From Solenopsis invicta (Eukaryota; Arthropoda; Insecta; Hymenoptera; Formicidae), in the NCBI RefSeq assembly GCF_016802725.1, contig NC_052671.1, positions 24,434,728-24,498,727 on the forward strand: a stretch of 64,000 nt of DNA. The letters are read 5' to 3'. Of this stretch, positions 22,545 to 34,583 are shown one piece after another; within the stretch, counting starts at the first letter, position 1, and each line of letters starts with the position of its first letter. The translations under genes and the position numbers were made by a program. Below the pieces are notes generated by a model. That model was not told where the DNA came from. It made no database searches and saw only the letters and a program-made list of their open reading frames with translations.

Positions 22545-25500
22545 TCAAATGTGTAGATTACAAGATTTCAAAAAGGAGAGGAGGAGATGACAAAGTTTAG
22601 CGCATGGAGTAATGAGGATATGAAATATGCTGATAGGAGAGTTTGGAAATTCAGTTTTTAGATAATTGATAAGAGGCCTGGCTTTTTCTTTATAGAGAGG
22701 ACAATAAAAAATGACGTGATTAATATCTTTTTTTCCTTCTCCGCAACTGCAGTATTGAATGTTTTTACGATGCAGGCTAAAGGCAAGGTTGTAGTGGTCG
22801 TTTCTTATTCTATTAACAACAACAATCTCCTCGCGGCGAAGATTCATTTTATGGAACCAAGGATTTTTATTAAACTTTAGGTATAATCGGCCGTACATTT
22901 TGCCTTTACTTCTGAAAATATTCTCTAAAAATGCTTGATTTTTTTGGTTCTTGACTTTGGAAGCTTCAATAAAGAAGTCTGAGTGCGGTGTTTGGAAATG
23001 GACTCTGTTCTCGTTGCGAGCCGCTTTCTTTGCTACTTGGTCAGCTACCTCGTTGCCACTGATTCCTTTGTGTGCTGGAATCCATACAAATGCGATTTGA
23101 AAGCCATTAATCTGAGCATGGTAAGAAGCGTGTCTAAGCTTAGCAATGATATGATTGAAGCAATTGCTTTGATAGTTTTTGAGGGCTTGTAAGAGGCTAA
23201 GAGAGTCGGTGAAAATGACCGTTTTTCTCCACAATCTATTGGTAGCAAGAAGTACGGCTTGTAGGGCCGCTCAGGCTTCAACGGAAAATATAGACGTGCC
23301 TGCAGGCAGCTTATGTTGGATTTTTAGGCCGACAAAGGGCGCATATACTCCAGCTCCAACAGTGTCCCTTTGGTTCATGACAGAGCCATCCGTAAAGATC
23401 TGTAGAAAGTCGCTGAACTCGTTGTTAACAAGTTCCAATAAAAAAGGCTGGACCGCTTGTAGGGTCTCTCTGCACGGTAGATGAGCAATCTTATCGACAA
23501 TATTTGGGATGTGCAAGCAAGCGTCGTAGTCAACATTGATGCCCGGACAAATTCCAATTCGGAATATGTTGCGGCAGTTGCCAACAATTCTTAAGAAGCA
23601 GCCAAAAAGAGGAAACCTGGCAGCGACCTTGTTGTAGGCTGCGGGATCCATGGACTCGACAGTATGTTTCAGCCTGGAGAGATGATGATATACCAGGCCC
23701 TCGGGATAGGCGTAGATTTTGTAGGAGTATTTTTTGGATATCATAGCAAATCTAGCGCTTATGGTGGGCTTGCGGGCCTCAGCCAGGATAACGTTAATTC
23801 GAGTGGATTGTCTAAAACCACACGCGATACGTAGAGCCCTATTCTGCAATCGTTGGAGCTTAGCGAACAGAGTGCGATTACTCGAGAGTGAAAAAACCTG
23901 AGCGCCGTATTCAATGGCGCTTCTGAAGAGGCTATAATATAGAGCTAAAAGAGTTTGAGGATGTGCGCCCCACTATGTGCCCGTAAGAGAGGCGATAATG
24001 TCTACAATTTTGTTTTCCCTTTTGACATAAGAATTTGAGGTGTTCCTTACCAGACATGGACCTGTCCAGGATTATTCCAAGAAACCGAGTTTTATTTACA
24101 ATTGCGGCCTCTTCTCCACTGATATGAATAAGGAGGAAAGGAGCGGTTTTCCTACGCCTATCAATGATCATAAGATTAAACTTGGACGGCGCAACATTTA
24201 GCCCTTTGGAGTTAAGATATTTTTGTATGTGATTTAGCGCGGATTGAATTTTTCCTCTGGCAGTAGAGACGTTCGCGGAAGCCGTAATGATGGTGATATC
24301 GTCAGTGTATTGCAGGATATGAACATCTTTGTGTACTACAGAACCAATGTCACGCAGATAAACATCGAAAAGCAGTGGGTTTAGGGAGGAACCTTGGGGG
24401 GTGCCCTTGCGGGTGACGAGGGAGCCAATTAGACTGCTTTGTTTCACAAAGAAATTTTTTTTTTTCGAATAACAAGTTGGCTATAAATTTGCGAGTGAAA
24501 GCGGGTACTCCCAGCGCGCGGATGTCCTGAAGCATAATGTTGGGATCGACGTTATCAAACGCCCCTTCGACGTCAATAAAAGCAGCAACTACGGTTTCAC
24601 CACGGAGGAAACAGTCATGGACATAGCCGAAGAAAGAAACCAAGGCGTCGACACAGGATCTGTGCGGTCTGAATCCAAACTGAAAAGGGGGTAAGAAATT
24701 GTGCTTTTCAACGAACCACCTTAGCTTAAAATAGATAATTTTCTCCATAGTTTTGAAAGTGCAAGACATTAGAGAAATCGGTCGAACGCCCCCTCCGTGG
24801 GGATTAGGAATGAAGACCACTAATGACTCATGCCATTCTTCAGGAAACACGCCCTGCAAAAACAAATCATTAAAGATTTCAGTAAGGCGAACGATAGCTC
24901 GGAGGGAGAGCCTTCAGGATGTGGTAATCAATCTGATCGATGCCAGGCGCAGATTTCTTTTTCATGGACTTAAGAGCAAGGGTGACTTCTTGAATAGAGA
25001 TTGGTTGATCGAGCGAAAGGCAAAGATTGTTAACAGCAGAATCCTCAATCTGTAATTGAGAGATCGAAGCATTGCCGTCAGAAGTACAGGCGGGTGGGCA
25101 CAGTTTGTTAATAACTTTTTCCTGCCTAATGGCCAAATCGGCAGTCCTTGAGAGGGAGGATTGCGAGGCAAGACTCCTTTTTTTAAAAGACTTAACTAAA
25201 CCCCAGACTCTAGGAGTGGAAGTCTTATCATCAAAGAAGGAACAGAAGGCCTTCTATTATTTCCTTTTTCCCTTTTTAACAGCTTGTGACACTGTCTTTG
25301 GACCGCGAGGTATTCGCGGAGATTCTCAATAGAAGGCGAGCGCTTATAAGTGTCTAGAGCGGCTTTTCTTTTAGCGGTCACGTCCTTACAATTCTCATTC
25401 TACCAAGGGGGAAGAGATTTAGAATTTTTTACTTTAGAGATCCTAGGGGATCTTTTGTTTGGAGGGACGAATTCGTAAATCAGACTATGAATATGTGAAA

Positions 25501-26427
25501 AAAGCTGGCGATAATCGTCAACTGGATTTGGGGGAGAGCGAACATTCCCAGAACATCGTTCAGGAAGATCTATGGAGCTGAAAAGTTGGTTGAACGTTTT
25601 GATTTGTGAGTCGTTAAGAGCAAGTTTGTAAGAGAACCTGCCTAGAGGTAGCCTCCATACCAACCTCAACATAGATCGGGAAGTGGTCGCTGCCCGAGCA
25701 GTCGCCCCCGACCCTAGAGGAGCACCGCTAACTGTGAAGAAGCGATGCTTAAATCAATAATGTTTGCGCCCTTAGACTTGTCCTGCATGAGAGTGGTAAG
25801 AAAAGTGGAGTTATTTTCGTTAAGCACAACGAAATTTTCATTTTCTAAGACGGAAGCCAAAATTTTACCTGCGCTGTCTTCAAAGTTACAATGACAGAAA
25901 CCGTGGTGTGCATTTATATCGCCCAAGACCAACATGTACGCATAAGACTGTTGAAGACGGAATAGATCGGCCCAGACAGCTGCTGGCGTCCTCTGAGAGG
26001 GGTGCCTATAAGCATTAACAATTAAGATATCTTTATCACGAAATTTAATAGATATGCCCAGTAGTTCGAGCGAAGAGTGTGACAGATAGTCTAGATTAAT
26101 GTAAGAGCAAACTAAGTGATTACGAACTAAAGTGCAGACACCACTGCTGCCATGGGCAGCAACGTCTTTTCTAAAAATTTGGAATTATTCTCACGAAAGA
26201 TGAGTATAGTTTTTAAGTAGGAATTCCTGTATGCAAACAACGTCAGCGTTAAGAAAGTGAGGTAGAGTAACAGCAAGCTTATCTTTAAGACCTTTACAAT
26301 TCCAGTGAATTACGCGGAAGCCTATGGGAAAGTTGAAAACGGGTGTTACAAAATTACACAGAATTGTTGCTGCTTGGGGCGCTGAAGGAATTGAGGAGGG
26401 CAGCAAGGTCAAAATTGTGAAAGTCAT
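22545..26427 (-). pseudogene. LINE ORF2: endonuclease, reverse transcriptase, RNase H
   Basis: Domains in order on the - strand. An apurinic-type endonuclease begins FRVIHWNCKGLKDKL near 26320 and continues with LVLGDINAHHGFCHCNF near 25925. The reverse transcriptase has VVAAFIDVEGAFDNV (24590), GTPQGSSLNPLLF (24400) and the catalytic box ILQYTDDITI (24320; YTDD instead of the usual YADD). RNase H has IFTDGSVMNQRD, SVEA, FTDSLSLLQAL and HKGISGNEVAD. A Cys-x-Cys..His-x4-Cys motif (CSCGEGKKDINHVIFYC) lies near the end. At least four frame breaks are visible (around 26200, 25700, 25380 and an A11 run near 24455), plus a TGA in RNase H at about 23274. It once copied the element by target-primed reverse transcription. 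Confidence 0.9.
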
Positions 26428-26621
26428 CAGAAAGAAGTTTTTTGCAAATAAAGGTCATTAAGACTTTAAAGGCACCTGCCAGGTCGCCCTTTAATAGTGT
26501 GGGAAAAATTTCAGTGTGGCTGCGTATGTTAAGAAGCTTTGTAGAGTTTTGTGAAAACTGACATGGCCTTGCTCATGCCTTGAGTGGGTGGTATAATCAT
26601 GCTCACCTGAGTTTCTGATAG

Positions 26622-28288
26622 CTATTCTATTTCCGGAGAAGTTAGCCGTCCGTTGGGCGCGACCAAGTTTTCATTATGAATTGTATGCGTAGAGTGTCTC
26701 GTGTCTGTTTTCCCAGTGTCCTTGCGACCGTGACTGAAATAACTGTGAGCTTCGTTGTTAATGTCCTGAACCCTGCGATCCACAAGGCGTACTCCTGATT
26801 GGGATGTATATTTTCGACCAGGCTCATTGCTTGATCCCAAAGCATAGGCATAAGTTCTGCCGTATGATGAAGATTCAGAATCCTCCCAGGAACTCAGCGA
26901 GCTGAAAGGATTTTGGCTGTAAAATTGAGCAGAGTTACTGAGAGTTGATGAGCCAGAATTCGCTTGAGACAGGGAAGAAAAGTCTTTGAGACGGTGTCTA
27001 TCGCTGGAGAGAGAGGTGAGACTTGAGAAGTTATTAATATTAGACTTTAATTTTTTACGAGCCTCAATGGAAGGAATGTTTTCAACAGCGGCTAAAGTCG
27101 ACACGTTTTTGAAATTCAGCATGTGGACAGTTGGTCGAGGTAGCAAATGAGAGCCTTTGCAGTTGATGCAGAAGGCCGAATTTTTTCTGTAATTGCACGC
27201 TTCAGATTCGTTGTGTTTCTCTTTTCTGCAATATAGACAGCGAGCAGCTCCTTTACAAGCTTTGCTAATGTGTCCCGATCTATAACAATTAAAGCAAATG
27301 CTGGTGCGGGAATGTATGTGTCCACCTTGAATCTGACATGGAACGGAGAAACATAAGCAGGAAAGGCTTTTCCTTCAAATATTACACGAATGATGCTGGA
27401 GGGAACAACTTTTGTTTTGCCGTCAACAGTAATCTTGCGATTCAATCTTATGACTTTTAGAATTTTGTTGCTTGAGCGAATGTTGTCTTCTAGGAATAGC
27501 TCGCTGTAATCTGTGGTGATGCCACGAATAACGCCCGACCTAGAGGTTAGGTATGATGGAATAAAAGCTTTATATTGTAACTGCTTTAAAAAGAGAGAAG
27601 AAATTAGATTGTTGGCCGCTTGTGCAGATTTTAACACGACCAAGGATTTGCCTCTGCCAATACTTTTTATTTCCAAAACATTTCCGGCGACATTGGTGAT
27701 AATTCTCGCCATAGTGAGATGATGTGGTGTCACATAGTTTGATTCGCTCGGAATTGCATAAATGTACACTATGAAGGGGCCGAAGTCTTCAGGTGAATAA
27801 GTGAGGTTATGGACTTTACGAGAAGATTTACTGCTGCCCGATGATTTAGTGTTGGTGCCCTTATTGCTTCCCTTGGTCTCGACTTTTCTTGACTTGGCGA
27901 GGCTTTCGGCCTCCTTACCTGGGGCCAAAATTTGTTCCGTATGACTGCAGGATCTCTTATGCGGGCCTTTTTTCAAATTAACAGAATTGTTGGCTTCCAT
28001 GAAATCACCATGAGGAAGAGCGGTGGTTCCGTTGGTTGTTATGTTCGGCGTGGTTGATGCAATGGCATTCATGATTTCGTCATTGTCACTGTCGAAGTCC
28101 ATAGAAGGATCTTGAGTGAAATCGCATTCGCTATCTCCCTTGTCGGAAAAGCACTCGATCGAAACTGTCCCCCCTTGGGGATTACTGATTTGGGAAATGA
28201 GAGAGGAGAAAGGAGGACTCCGCTCGGGAGGAAGACCCCTCTTCCCTGACGAGGCCGAAGCCTCGACATTCATGACCGTGCCAGACAC
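26622..28288 (-). pseudogene. LINE ORF1, gag-like nucleic-acid-binding protein
   Basis: From Met at 28288, about 320 codons lead to a frame break near 27320. The next frame then reads ICFNCYRSGHISKACKG, CLYCRKEKHNESEAC and CINCKGSH, i.e. a run of CCHC zinc knuckles. It ends in a Ser/Asn-rich tail stopping at 26622. The N-terminal part is Ser/Lys-rich followed by an RRM-like region (residues about 155-320). ORF1 proteins of this group coat the RNA in ribonucleoprotein particles. One small indel separates the two halves. Confidence 0.85.
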
Positions 28289-28611
28289 GAACGACCGTTA
28301 TAGTACGCACGGAGATTCGCGTTACCGGATTACGCCCACACGAGAAAAGACGGGCAAGACAAGACTAACGTAATGCTACGCTGCGCGTAAAAGGAGATGA
28401 AACTATCTGAATCACTCGATACGACTTGTGAGAGAAACGCCACGCTTGAATCACGTCCACCTCGCACGCCGGTCACACCGCGAATCAAAAGTCTGTGCAC
28501 GAGAACAACTACGTTGCCGATTGTGATGCAATCGACGGGTACAAAAATATGAGTAACGGACGGACACGTCCAAACTTGTATGCGACCTCAAACGGACTCT
28601 CGGGTTAGCTC

Positions 28612-29316
28612 GTCTGTTTCCACCGGATCAAAATTATGTAGGGTTGCGGCAAGGTTGAATGTTACTAATTGTATACAAGATATCCTAATATACGTTAAAG
28701 TTAAGATTATATGTTTATCACAATTGAATGTCATTAAAATGGATCCAAGAACTATAATATTAATTTTACAATACCAAAATAATAAAGCAAAAGTACATAT
28801 AAACACGCAACACAACGCAACGCAACATGTTTAATGCAACTCAATTTGGATTCATTCTGTTGGCAACGCGATAGTAACCTCGATCGTTTCCATCGAACCC
28901 ATGGGGGTGACACTGCTAAAATTTACGCGTCTAGATTTTGTCTCACGGGAACATTAAGCCGCTTGGTGGCGCATAAGTCGACCTGCATCCTTACAACGCT
29001 TACAACCGATTTGAAAGTTATTGTTTTACTAGAAAATGCAGGTTCAAAAAACACAATTTAATCTTATAAGACCGAATAAAACTTTCTAACAGTTTTAATC
29101 GTTTTAATGTTTAGCAGGTCTATGCGTCAGCCAAATCGGTCAAATCAAAGGATGCAGGTAGGAACTAGCGCCTCTTGCGGATTTTTTGATCGTAAGGAGA
29201 CATTCGAGGGACGTGTAAAAACATAGCGAAGTATAAGCAGTGTCATGCCGTGATCGAACCCCATTTAGCCTCTACCCTAAAATTTTATTGGGTAGGGTTG
29301 GGGTAGAGTTTATAGT
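28612..29316. other. Intergenic, no gene recognised
   Basis: Mixed-composition DNA with a CAACGCAACGCAAC short repeat near 28808 and a small inverted match between about 28980 and 29155 (ACCTGCATCCTT). No supported gene or element. Confidence 0.5.
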
Positions 29317-29592
29317 GGGTGCTTTCCAGCTACGACACTAGCCGTTTGTTTTCTGTTCCTGAATTCCCTGAATTAGTGTGCACTTAAAATGAAATAGATA
29401 TATATTTGAAAGTTAGTGAAAGCAAGAAGGAACGTTCCAGTGCAGTCTAGTGCAGAAATAGAAAACAAACCTAAGTCGACACTGTGTAACACAGTGTCCA
29501 TTAGTGTAAGTGAGACAACTAAAATTTTCTCTCTTACACTAATAGACACTGTGTTACACAGTGTCGACTTGTGTCGAAGCTGGAAAGCACCC
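29317..29592. repeat. MITE, 276 bp, AGT duplication
   Basis: GGGTGCTTTCCAGCTACGACAC at the left pairs with GTGTCGAAGCTGGAAAGCACCC at the right. AGT flanks both sides (29314-29316, 29593-29595). Inside, the GTCGACACTGTGTAACACAG segment is itself repeated inverted 60 bp away, giving a second hairpin. Confidence 0.85.
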
Positions 29593-29597
29593 AGTGT

Positions 29598-29661
29598 TTC
29601 CATCGTAAGAATTCACACTCCAACCCGACTCTGACTCGATTCGAACCCTCGATGGAAACTT
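29598..29661. repeat. Short repeat shared with the LINE target site
   Basis: A 64-bp unit begins GTTTCCATCG and ends CGATGGAAAC. Its internal part (AACCCGACTCTGAC..ATTCGAA..CCTCG) matches, in the opposite strand sense, the flank of the LINE at about 22236-22290. It contains a GGTTCGAATC box resembling a tRNA B box but no cloverleaf, so it is not called as a tRNA. Confidence 0.5.
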
Positions 29662-30175
29662 AAATATTGGCCGATGCTTAAGGTGTATCCCGACGGAGGA
29701 AGAAAATAGCGGAACTCAGAACAGTTACGGAAAGGAGATATAGTGGAAGTCAGCCAATCAGAGCAATTCCGTTTTTGTTTTGTTCCGCTTTTCGACGAGT
29801 GGGTTCCCCACGTATAAAGGGTCTCGCACATGAAATGCATAATATAACATAAGCACAACATAAATTCGTATGTACTTGACCGAAGCAAAGCTCCGGATGA
29901 AGAAATGACTATTTTAAATCGTTTGTATTTCGTTTGAAGAGTTATGAAGTGCATTTGAAAAGGTTTGTGAGTCCTTCAATTAATTGTAATTAATTTTTTA
30001 TTTTTACACCGTGTATTTGGCCGAAAAAATTAACCGGAGCTAAATTAAACAAAAATCTTGTATGGATTCGTTTGTATTTCGTTTGAAGACTTTTGAAGTG
30101 TCGTCAGAAACGTTTGTGAGTTATCCAGATAATTTTAATAAAATATTTTAAAGTCATGTAATTGACCGAAATATA

Positions 30176-30273
30176 GGCTGTGTTCCGTTTTTACTGGCAG
30201 TACTGAAAATTTATAGTTCACGTCACATATACTATGCATTTTCAGTACTGGCAGTTAATATCGGAACACAGCC
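30176..30273. repeat. MITE family M, 98 bp, ATA duplication
   Basis: GGCTGTGTTCCG..CGGAACACAGCC inserted in the left arm of FB2. The empty site is preserved in the right arm, which reads straight through. ATA is on both sides. Confidence 0.92.
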
Positions 30274-30596
30274 ATAGATTCCAGGCGCTACTGGTCCTGA
30301 AGTACCAGAAGGCGCGTTCGGTGTAATCTCTAGTATTTCGATACTCCTGGTTCTTTCTTGACAGTAAGGTTAAACAATGTGCAGTAAGTCACATATTTCC
30401 AAAATATCTGGGGGGGCTATTACGGTTTCTGAAACGAGGTGAAAATTACAAAAGTGAGCAAATTCATTAGTTGTTGATCAATAAAGTTATAGATATTCTA
30501 GTAAATTTGTTCACTTTTGTAATCACGCAGTTAGAACCATTGATACATATTGCACAATTGTACTTTTCATTACTCGGCTGTATCACTGTTCTTCAT

Positions 30597-30599
<3 letters not shown>

Positions 30600-30655
<56 letters not shown>
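30600..30655. repeat. (AT)n microsatellite
   Basis: About 56 bp of almost pure AT dinucleotide within the central part of FB2. Confidence 0.9.
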
Positions 30656-30657
<2 letters not shown>

Positions 30658-31965
30658 TATTAACAAATAAGATGTTATTATCGCGGCCATAGATATAAGT
30701 TAAGAATCCTGCTATTTATATATGTATTATTTTCTCACTTTTGTAACTATCTCTCCTAAGTATCAGACTCTCTTACGTATCAATAAGCTTTGTACATTTC
30801 TATTAGAATAATGAGAGATACGGACGTTTGTTTAACTATAGTGTGTCGCCATCACATACAAACAGTAAACACCCGATCACTTTAACATTGACCATACTGC
30901 ATTGTTCAGGAGGAAAATATCTCATGGCACGACAAACCTGCAATAAAATATAGTGCGTTGAACATAAAATCAATACAGCATCCAAAAAAATTACTTGCAA
31001 AAATAAATAAAGATGCATCAACTATCGTCAAGGATCTTGGATCCAATGTTATTTTATGTGTAAATATTAAATACATTTTCATCTTTCTGAAAAAATTAAT
31101 TCTATTGTACTTTGCATTTGAGTGCATCCGAACAGGTTCTAATCGCTGGAGTTATGAATCTTGGTTCCAGACGAAGTACGGAGACTGCTTTCTCGGGAAG
31201 GATCATCCTGGGCTTGTGCTTCCGTCTCTGAATCTCGTTGATTAAATACCAATTCGCTTTTGCAACACCAATTGCACCTTCTCAGGGGGGCTATCACGGT
31301 TCTTAAAACGAGATGAAAATTACAAAAGTGAACAAATTTACTAGAATATCTATAACTTTATTGATCAACAACTAATGAATTTGCTCACTTTTGTAATTTT
31401 CACCTCGTTTCAGAAACCGTAATAGCCCCCCCCAGATATTTTGGAAATATGTGACTTACTGCACATTGTTTAACCTTACTGTCAAGAAAGAACCAGGAGT
31501 ATCGAAATACTAGAGATTACACCGAACGCGCCTTCTGGTACTTCAGGACCAGTAGCGCCTGGAATCTATATTTCGGTCAATTACATGACTTTAAAATATT
31601 TTATTAAAATTATCTGGATAACTCACAAACGTTTCTGACGACACTTCGAAAGTCTTCAAACGAAATACAAACGAATCCATACAAGATTTTTGTTTAATTT
31701 AGCTCCGGTTAATTTTTTCGGCCAAATACACGGTGTAAAAATAAAAAATTAATTACAATTAATTGAAGGACTCACAAACCTTTTCAAATGCACTTCATAA
31801 CTCTTCAAACGAAATACAAACGATTTAAAATAGTCATTTCTTCATCCGGAACTTTGCTTCGGTCAAGTACATACGAATACAACATAAGACCGATCGACTA
31901 ATGAGCATCCAGCATAAAGTTACCATATTGATTTACATAAGATTCCCATTGATCCAGAGGCCTTA

Positions 31966-32966
31966 GGGTGCTGTCACATTGGGCGTAACTTGCGTAAGCG
32001 TAACTTGCACCGACCAATGATATCGTTTTACTGGAACATTAGCTTCCGCCTAGTTACTTTACGCTTTTTACGTTATTATCGTTACGTCGAATCCAATATC
32101 CTGGGTAAAAAATGCTGTATACATGTAGTAATACATGTATTGGTAACACATGTATTACTTAAATAAGCAGAACAAAATTGAAAGATAGATAACGATATCA
32201 AGGTAAATTAAGAAACAGTTTTATATCAAATTTATTATTTATAATAGCTATTCTGTAATAAAATTCTGTCATATCCAACCTTCTTGCGATATGTTGATAC
32301 AAAATTTTAAGGTTATAATTGTACATTAATAGATATGTCCGTGTTGCTTGAATTTCTTGCATATAAAATGCTTTCTTTTTCTTAAATGCTTAACATATAT
32401 TTATTTTGTTTTAAATATATAAATTTTTGAAAATTACAAGGAACAGGAATATATGCCCGCACAGGTTAGATTCGCACATAGATGATTCACACATACTAGT
32501 ATGCAGAGTATCAGTTCCACATGAGGCGTACTTTCCGAGACGCGTAAATTACAAAAACCAATCGTAAATTTGTTTAGCATTTCTGTTAGAAAGTACACCC
32601 AAGGACTTTGATTCTGTCATGGGGAAATTTTCCAAACTGAGAAGTCACCACTTTCTACATACTCGCGTTTCATGATTAATGAAACAACTAGAGCTTATTG
32701 GTTGTTACGTTAATCATGAACTGTAAGTATGTAGAAAGATAGCGACTTTTCAGTTTGAAAAATTTCCCCATGGACAGAATTAAAGTCCTTGGGTGTACAA
32801 CAAGAGAAACCTAATCAGCAATTGGTTGCATTAGATACGCATTTCTTGAAAATCCACGAAATACGTTTCATGTGAAAGAAGGCTTTTAAATGGCGTAACA
32901 TATTTTAGTAAGTTACTAGAATACGCAAATTACGCTACGCAAGTTACGCCCCATGTGACGGCACCC
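31966..32966. mobile_element. Family Y non-autonomous element, complete, TTA duplication
   Basis: Terminal repeats GGGTGCTGTCACATTGGGCG and, inverted, GGGTGCCGTCACATGGGGCG. TTA lies at 31963-31965 and 32967-32969, inside MITE Z. It is 1.0 kb and non-coding, with a 200-bp MITE inserted at 32596. It serves as the reference for the broken copy at 1-4455. Confidence 0.88.
32596..32795. repeat. 200-bp MITE, TA-flanked, uninterrupted copy
   Basis: CACCCAAGGACTTTGATTCTG at the left and the matching inverse ending GGGTG at the right, with TA on both sides (32594-32595, 32796-32797). It is the empty-site reference for the Harbinger insertion at 4743-8659. The TA duplication suggests a Tc1/mariner-type MITE. 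Confidence 0.85.
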
Positions 32967-33036
32967 TTATATGTTATGTTTATGTTATGTTATGCATTTC
33001 ATGTGCGAGGCCCTTTAGGCTCTGACACACACTGGA

Positions 33037-34583
33037 GGTGTTTACGATAACTAATCGGATCTCGGATTGGATTGAACAATGGGCTGTGTTCCGTTTTTAC
33101 TGTCAGTACTGAAAATTTATAGTTCACGTCACATATACTATACATTTTCAGTACTGGCAGTTAATATCGGAACACAACCACGGTACTCAACGTAGGTATA
33201 GAAAATTTCCCTAGGCTAATCGGATTGACGATTGCTATCTCAAATGTAATCCGATTGATGACGAAAGCGTGGAGACCAAAAAGCATGCTTGAAAAGTCTC
33301 TTTATTTTTTTAAATAATAACACAAAAAATCAAAGATAAAGTTAAAAATAATGATTTGAATTTAGATTTATTGTAATTTTTTTTGTCTAAACACTGGATT
33401 TCGTTTAAATTTTTGTTTGTAAAAATTAATTAATCTATTCTAAAGTTTGTGGTTATATCGGAAACAAATCAAAATTAATAAAACAATTATTAATTGTTAG
33501 ATACATATTAAAACATATAATATTTCAAGCATATCATATAGAATTCCTGTTTATTATAAACTTAGTAAAAATAACTTTGAAATTATTCAACTACATTACA
33601 CATTAATCAATATTAATTTATATGTTAAAAATTAATAATGTCTCTGAAAATGTTTTTTTTATTCTTTTCCAGATCGTAAATAAACTTCAACTCCAAGAAT
33701 AAATAAAAATTACTGGAAAATGGATTGACATGAAAAGGGTATTATTGAACAATATCAATTTGTGCTAACTTAAAATTTGTAAAATCTACTATTCTTTGTT
33801 AGTTGTTCATTAGAGAGTAATAATATAAGAACGGAATATACATAAAATTCAAATAATTGTATGCATATATGATGCGTATATTCCATTCTTATATTATTAC
33901 TCTCTAATAAACAACTAATAAAGAAAAGTAGATTTTACAAATTGTAAGATAGCACAAATTGATATTGTTCAATAATACCCTTTTCATGTCAATCCATTTT
34001 CCAGTAATTTTTATTTATTCTTGGAGTTGAAGTTTATTTACGATCTGGAAAAGAATAAAAAGAACATTTTTAGAAACATTATTGATTTTTAACATATAAA
34101 TTAATATTGATTAATGTGTAATGTAGTTGAATGATTTCAAAGTTATTTTTACTAAGTTTATAATAAACAGGAATTTTATATGATATGCTTAAAATATTAT
34201 ATGCTTTAATTTGTACCTAACAATTAATAATTGTTTTATTAATTTTGATTTGTTTCCGATATAACCACAAACTTTAGAATAGATTAATTAATTTTTACAA
34301 ATAGAAATTTAAACAAAATTTAGTGTTTAGACAAAAAATATTACAATAAATCTAAATTCAAATCATTCTTTTTAACTTTATCTTTGATTTTTTGTGTTAT
34401 TATTTAAAAAAATAAAGAGACTTACTTTTCAAGCATGCTTCTGCGTCTCCACGCTTTCGTCATCAATCGGATCACATTTGAGACAGAGATCGTCAATCCG
34501 ATTAGCCTAGGGAAATTTTTTATACTTACGTTGAGTACCATTGTTCAATCCAATCCGAGATCCGATTAGTTATCGTAAACACC
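33037..34583. mobile_element. Foldback element FB1, complete copy 2
   Basis: Two inverted arms of about 0.7 kb with tips GGTGTTTACGATAACTAATC / GATTAGTTATCGTAAACACC. The direct repeat CTGGA lies outside (33032-33036, 34584-34588). A MITE M (33082-33179) interrupts the left arm. The arms meet around 33868. There is no open frame of note. The 5-bp duplication does not by itself identify the superfamily. Confidence 0.88.
33082..33179. repeat. MITE family M, 98 bp, in FB1
   Basis: Same family as 8897-8993 and 30176-30273. The flanks ATG and ACG are consistent with a 3-bp duplication with one later change. FB1 copy 1 gives the empty site (AACAATGGTACTC). Confidence 0.88.

Larger units (their letters stand above)
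22290..28599 (-). mobile_element. LINE retrotransposon (I/R1-like group), full length
   Basis: This is a 6310-bp element on the - strand flanked by a 12-bp direct repeat, TCGGGTTAGCTC (22278-22289 and 28600-28611). The 3' end (left) finishes on the coding strand with ..GCCAATAACCATAAGAAGAA, the AAG-type tail of many insect LINEs, with no poly(A). A GC-rich 5' UTR of about 310 bp precedes ORF1. ORF1 has gag-like zinc knuckles; ORF2 has endonuclease, reverse transcriptase and RNase H. That domain set, with RNase H, points to the I/R1 group rather than Jockey or RTE. Several frameshifts make it inactive. Confidence 0.88.
29864..31878. mobile_element. Foldback element FB2 with perfect 9-bp target duplication
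   Basis: Ends ATTCGTATGTACTTGACCGA and its inverse, with the direct repeat ACAACATAA on both sides (29855-29863 and 31879-31887). This sequence occurs once in intact Z MITEs, so the duplication is certain. Arms of about 560-580 bp run to roughly 30522 and from 31297. The left arm carries a 98-bp MITE M insertion that the right arm lacks. The central 0.77 kb has an (AT)n tract and no convincing gene. Long arms plus a 9-bp duplication suggest a Mutator-type foldback; no transposase is present. Confidence 0.88.
29818..33014. repeat. MITE family Z copy 3, expanded to 3.2 kb by nested insertions
   Basis: The Z pieces are 29818-29863, 31888-31962 and 32970-33014. Joined in order they correspond to the usual 167-bp Z sequence. 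The first gap is a foldback (29864-31878) with its duplicated 9-bp target at 31879-31887. The second is family Y (31966-32966) with duplicated TTA. The outer flanks are TAA and TTA, so the original duplication has changed by a base. Confidence 0.9.

Noticed and set aside
22236..28625. GTTTCCACCG direct repeats as the LINE target duplication
   Set aside because: They lie outside the better-supported 12-bp duplication that directly adjoins the AAG tail and the 5' end. They are probably part of the repeat into which the LINE inserted.
29598..29661. tRNA-derived SINE because of a GGTTCGAATC box
   Set aside because: No A box, acceptor stem or T-arm pairing could be found; a B-box-like decamer alone is not enough.
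30958..31245. 95-codon frame in the centre of foldback FB2
   Set aside because: Low-complexity hydrophobic N-terminus, no domain recognised, lies in non-coding foldback core; not convincing as a gene.
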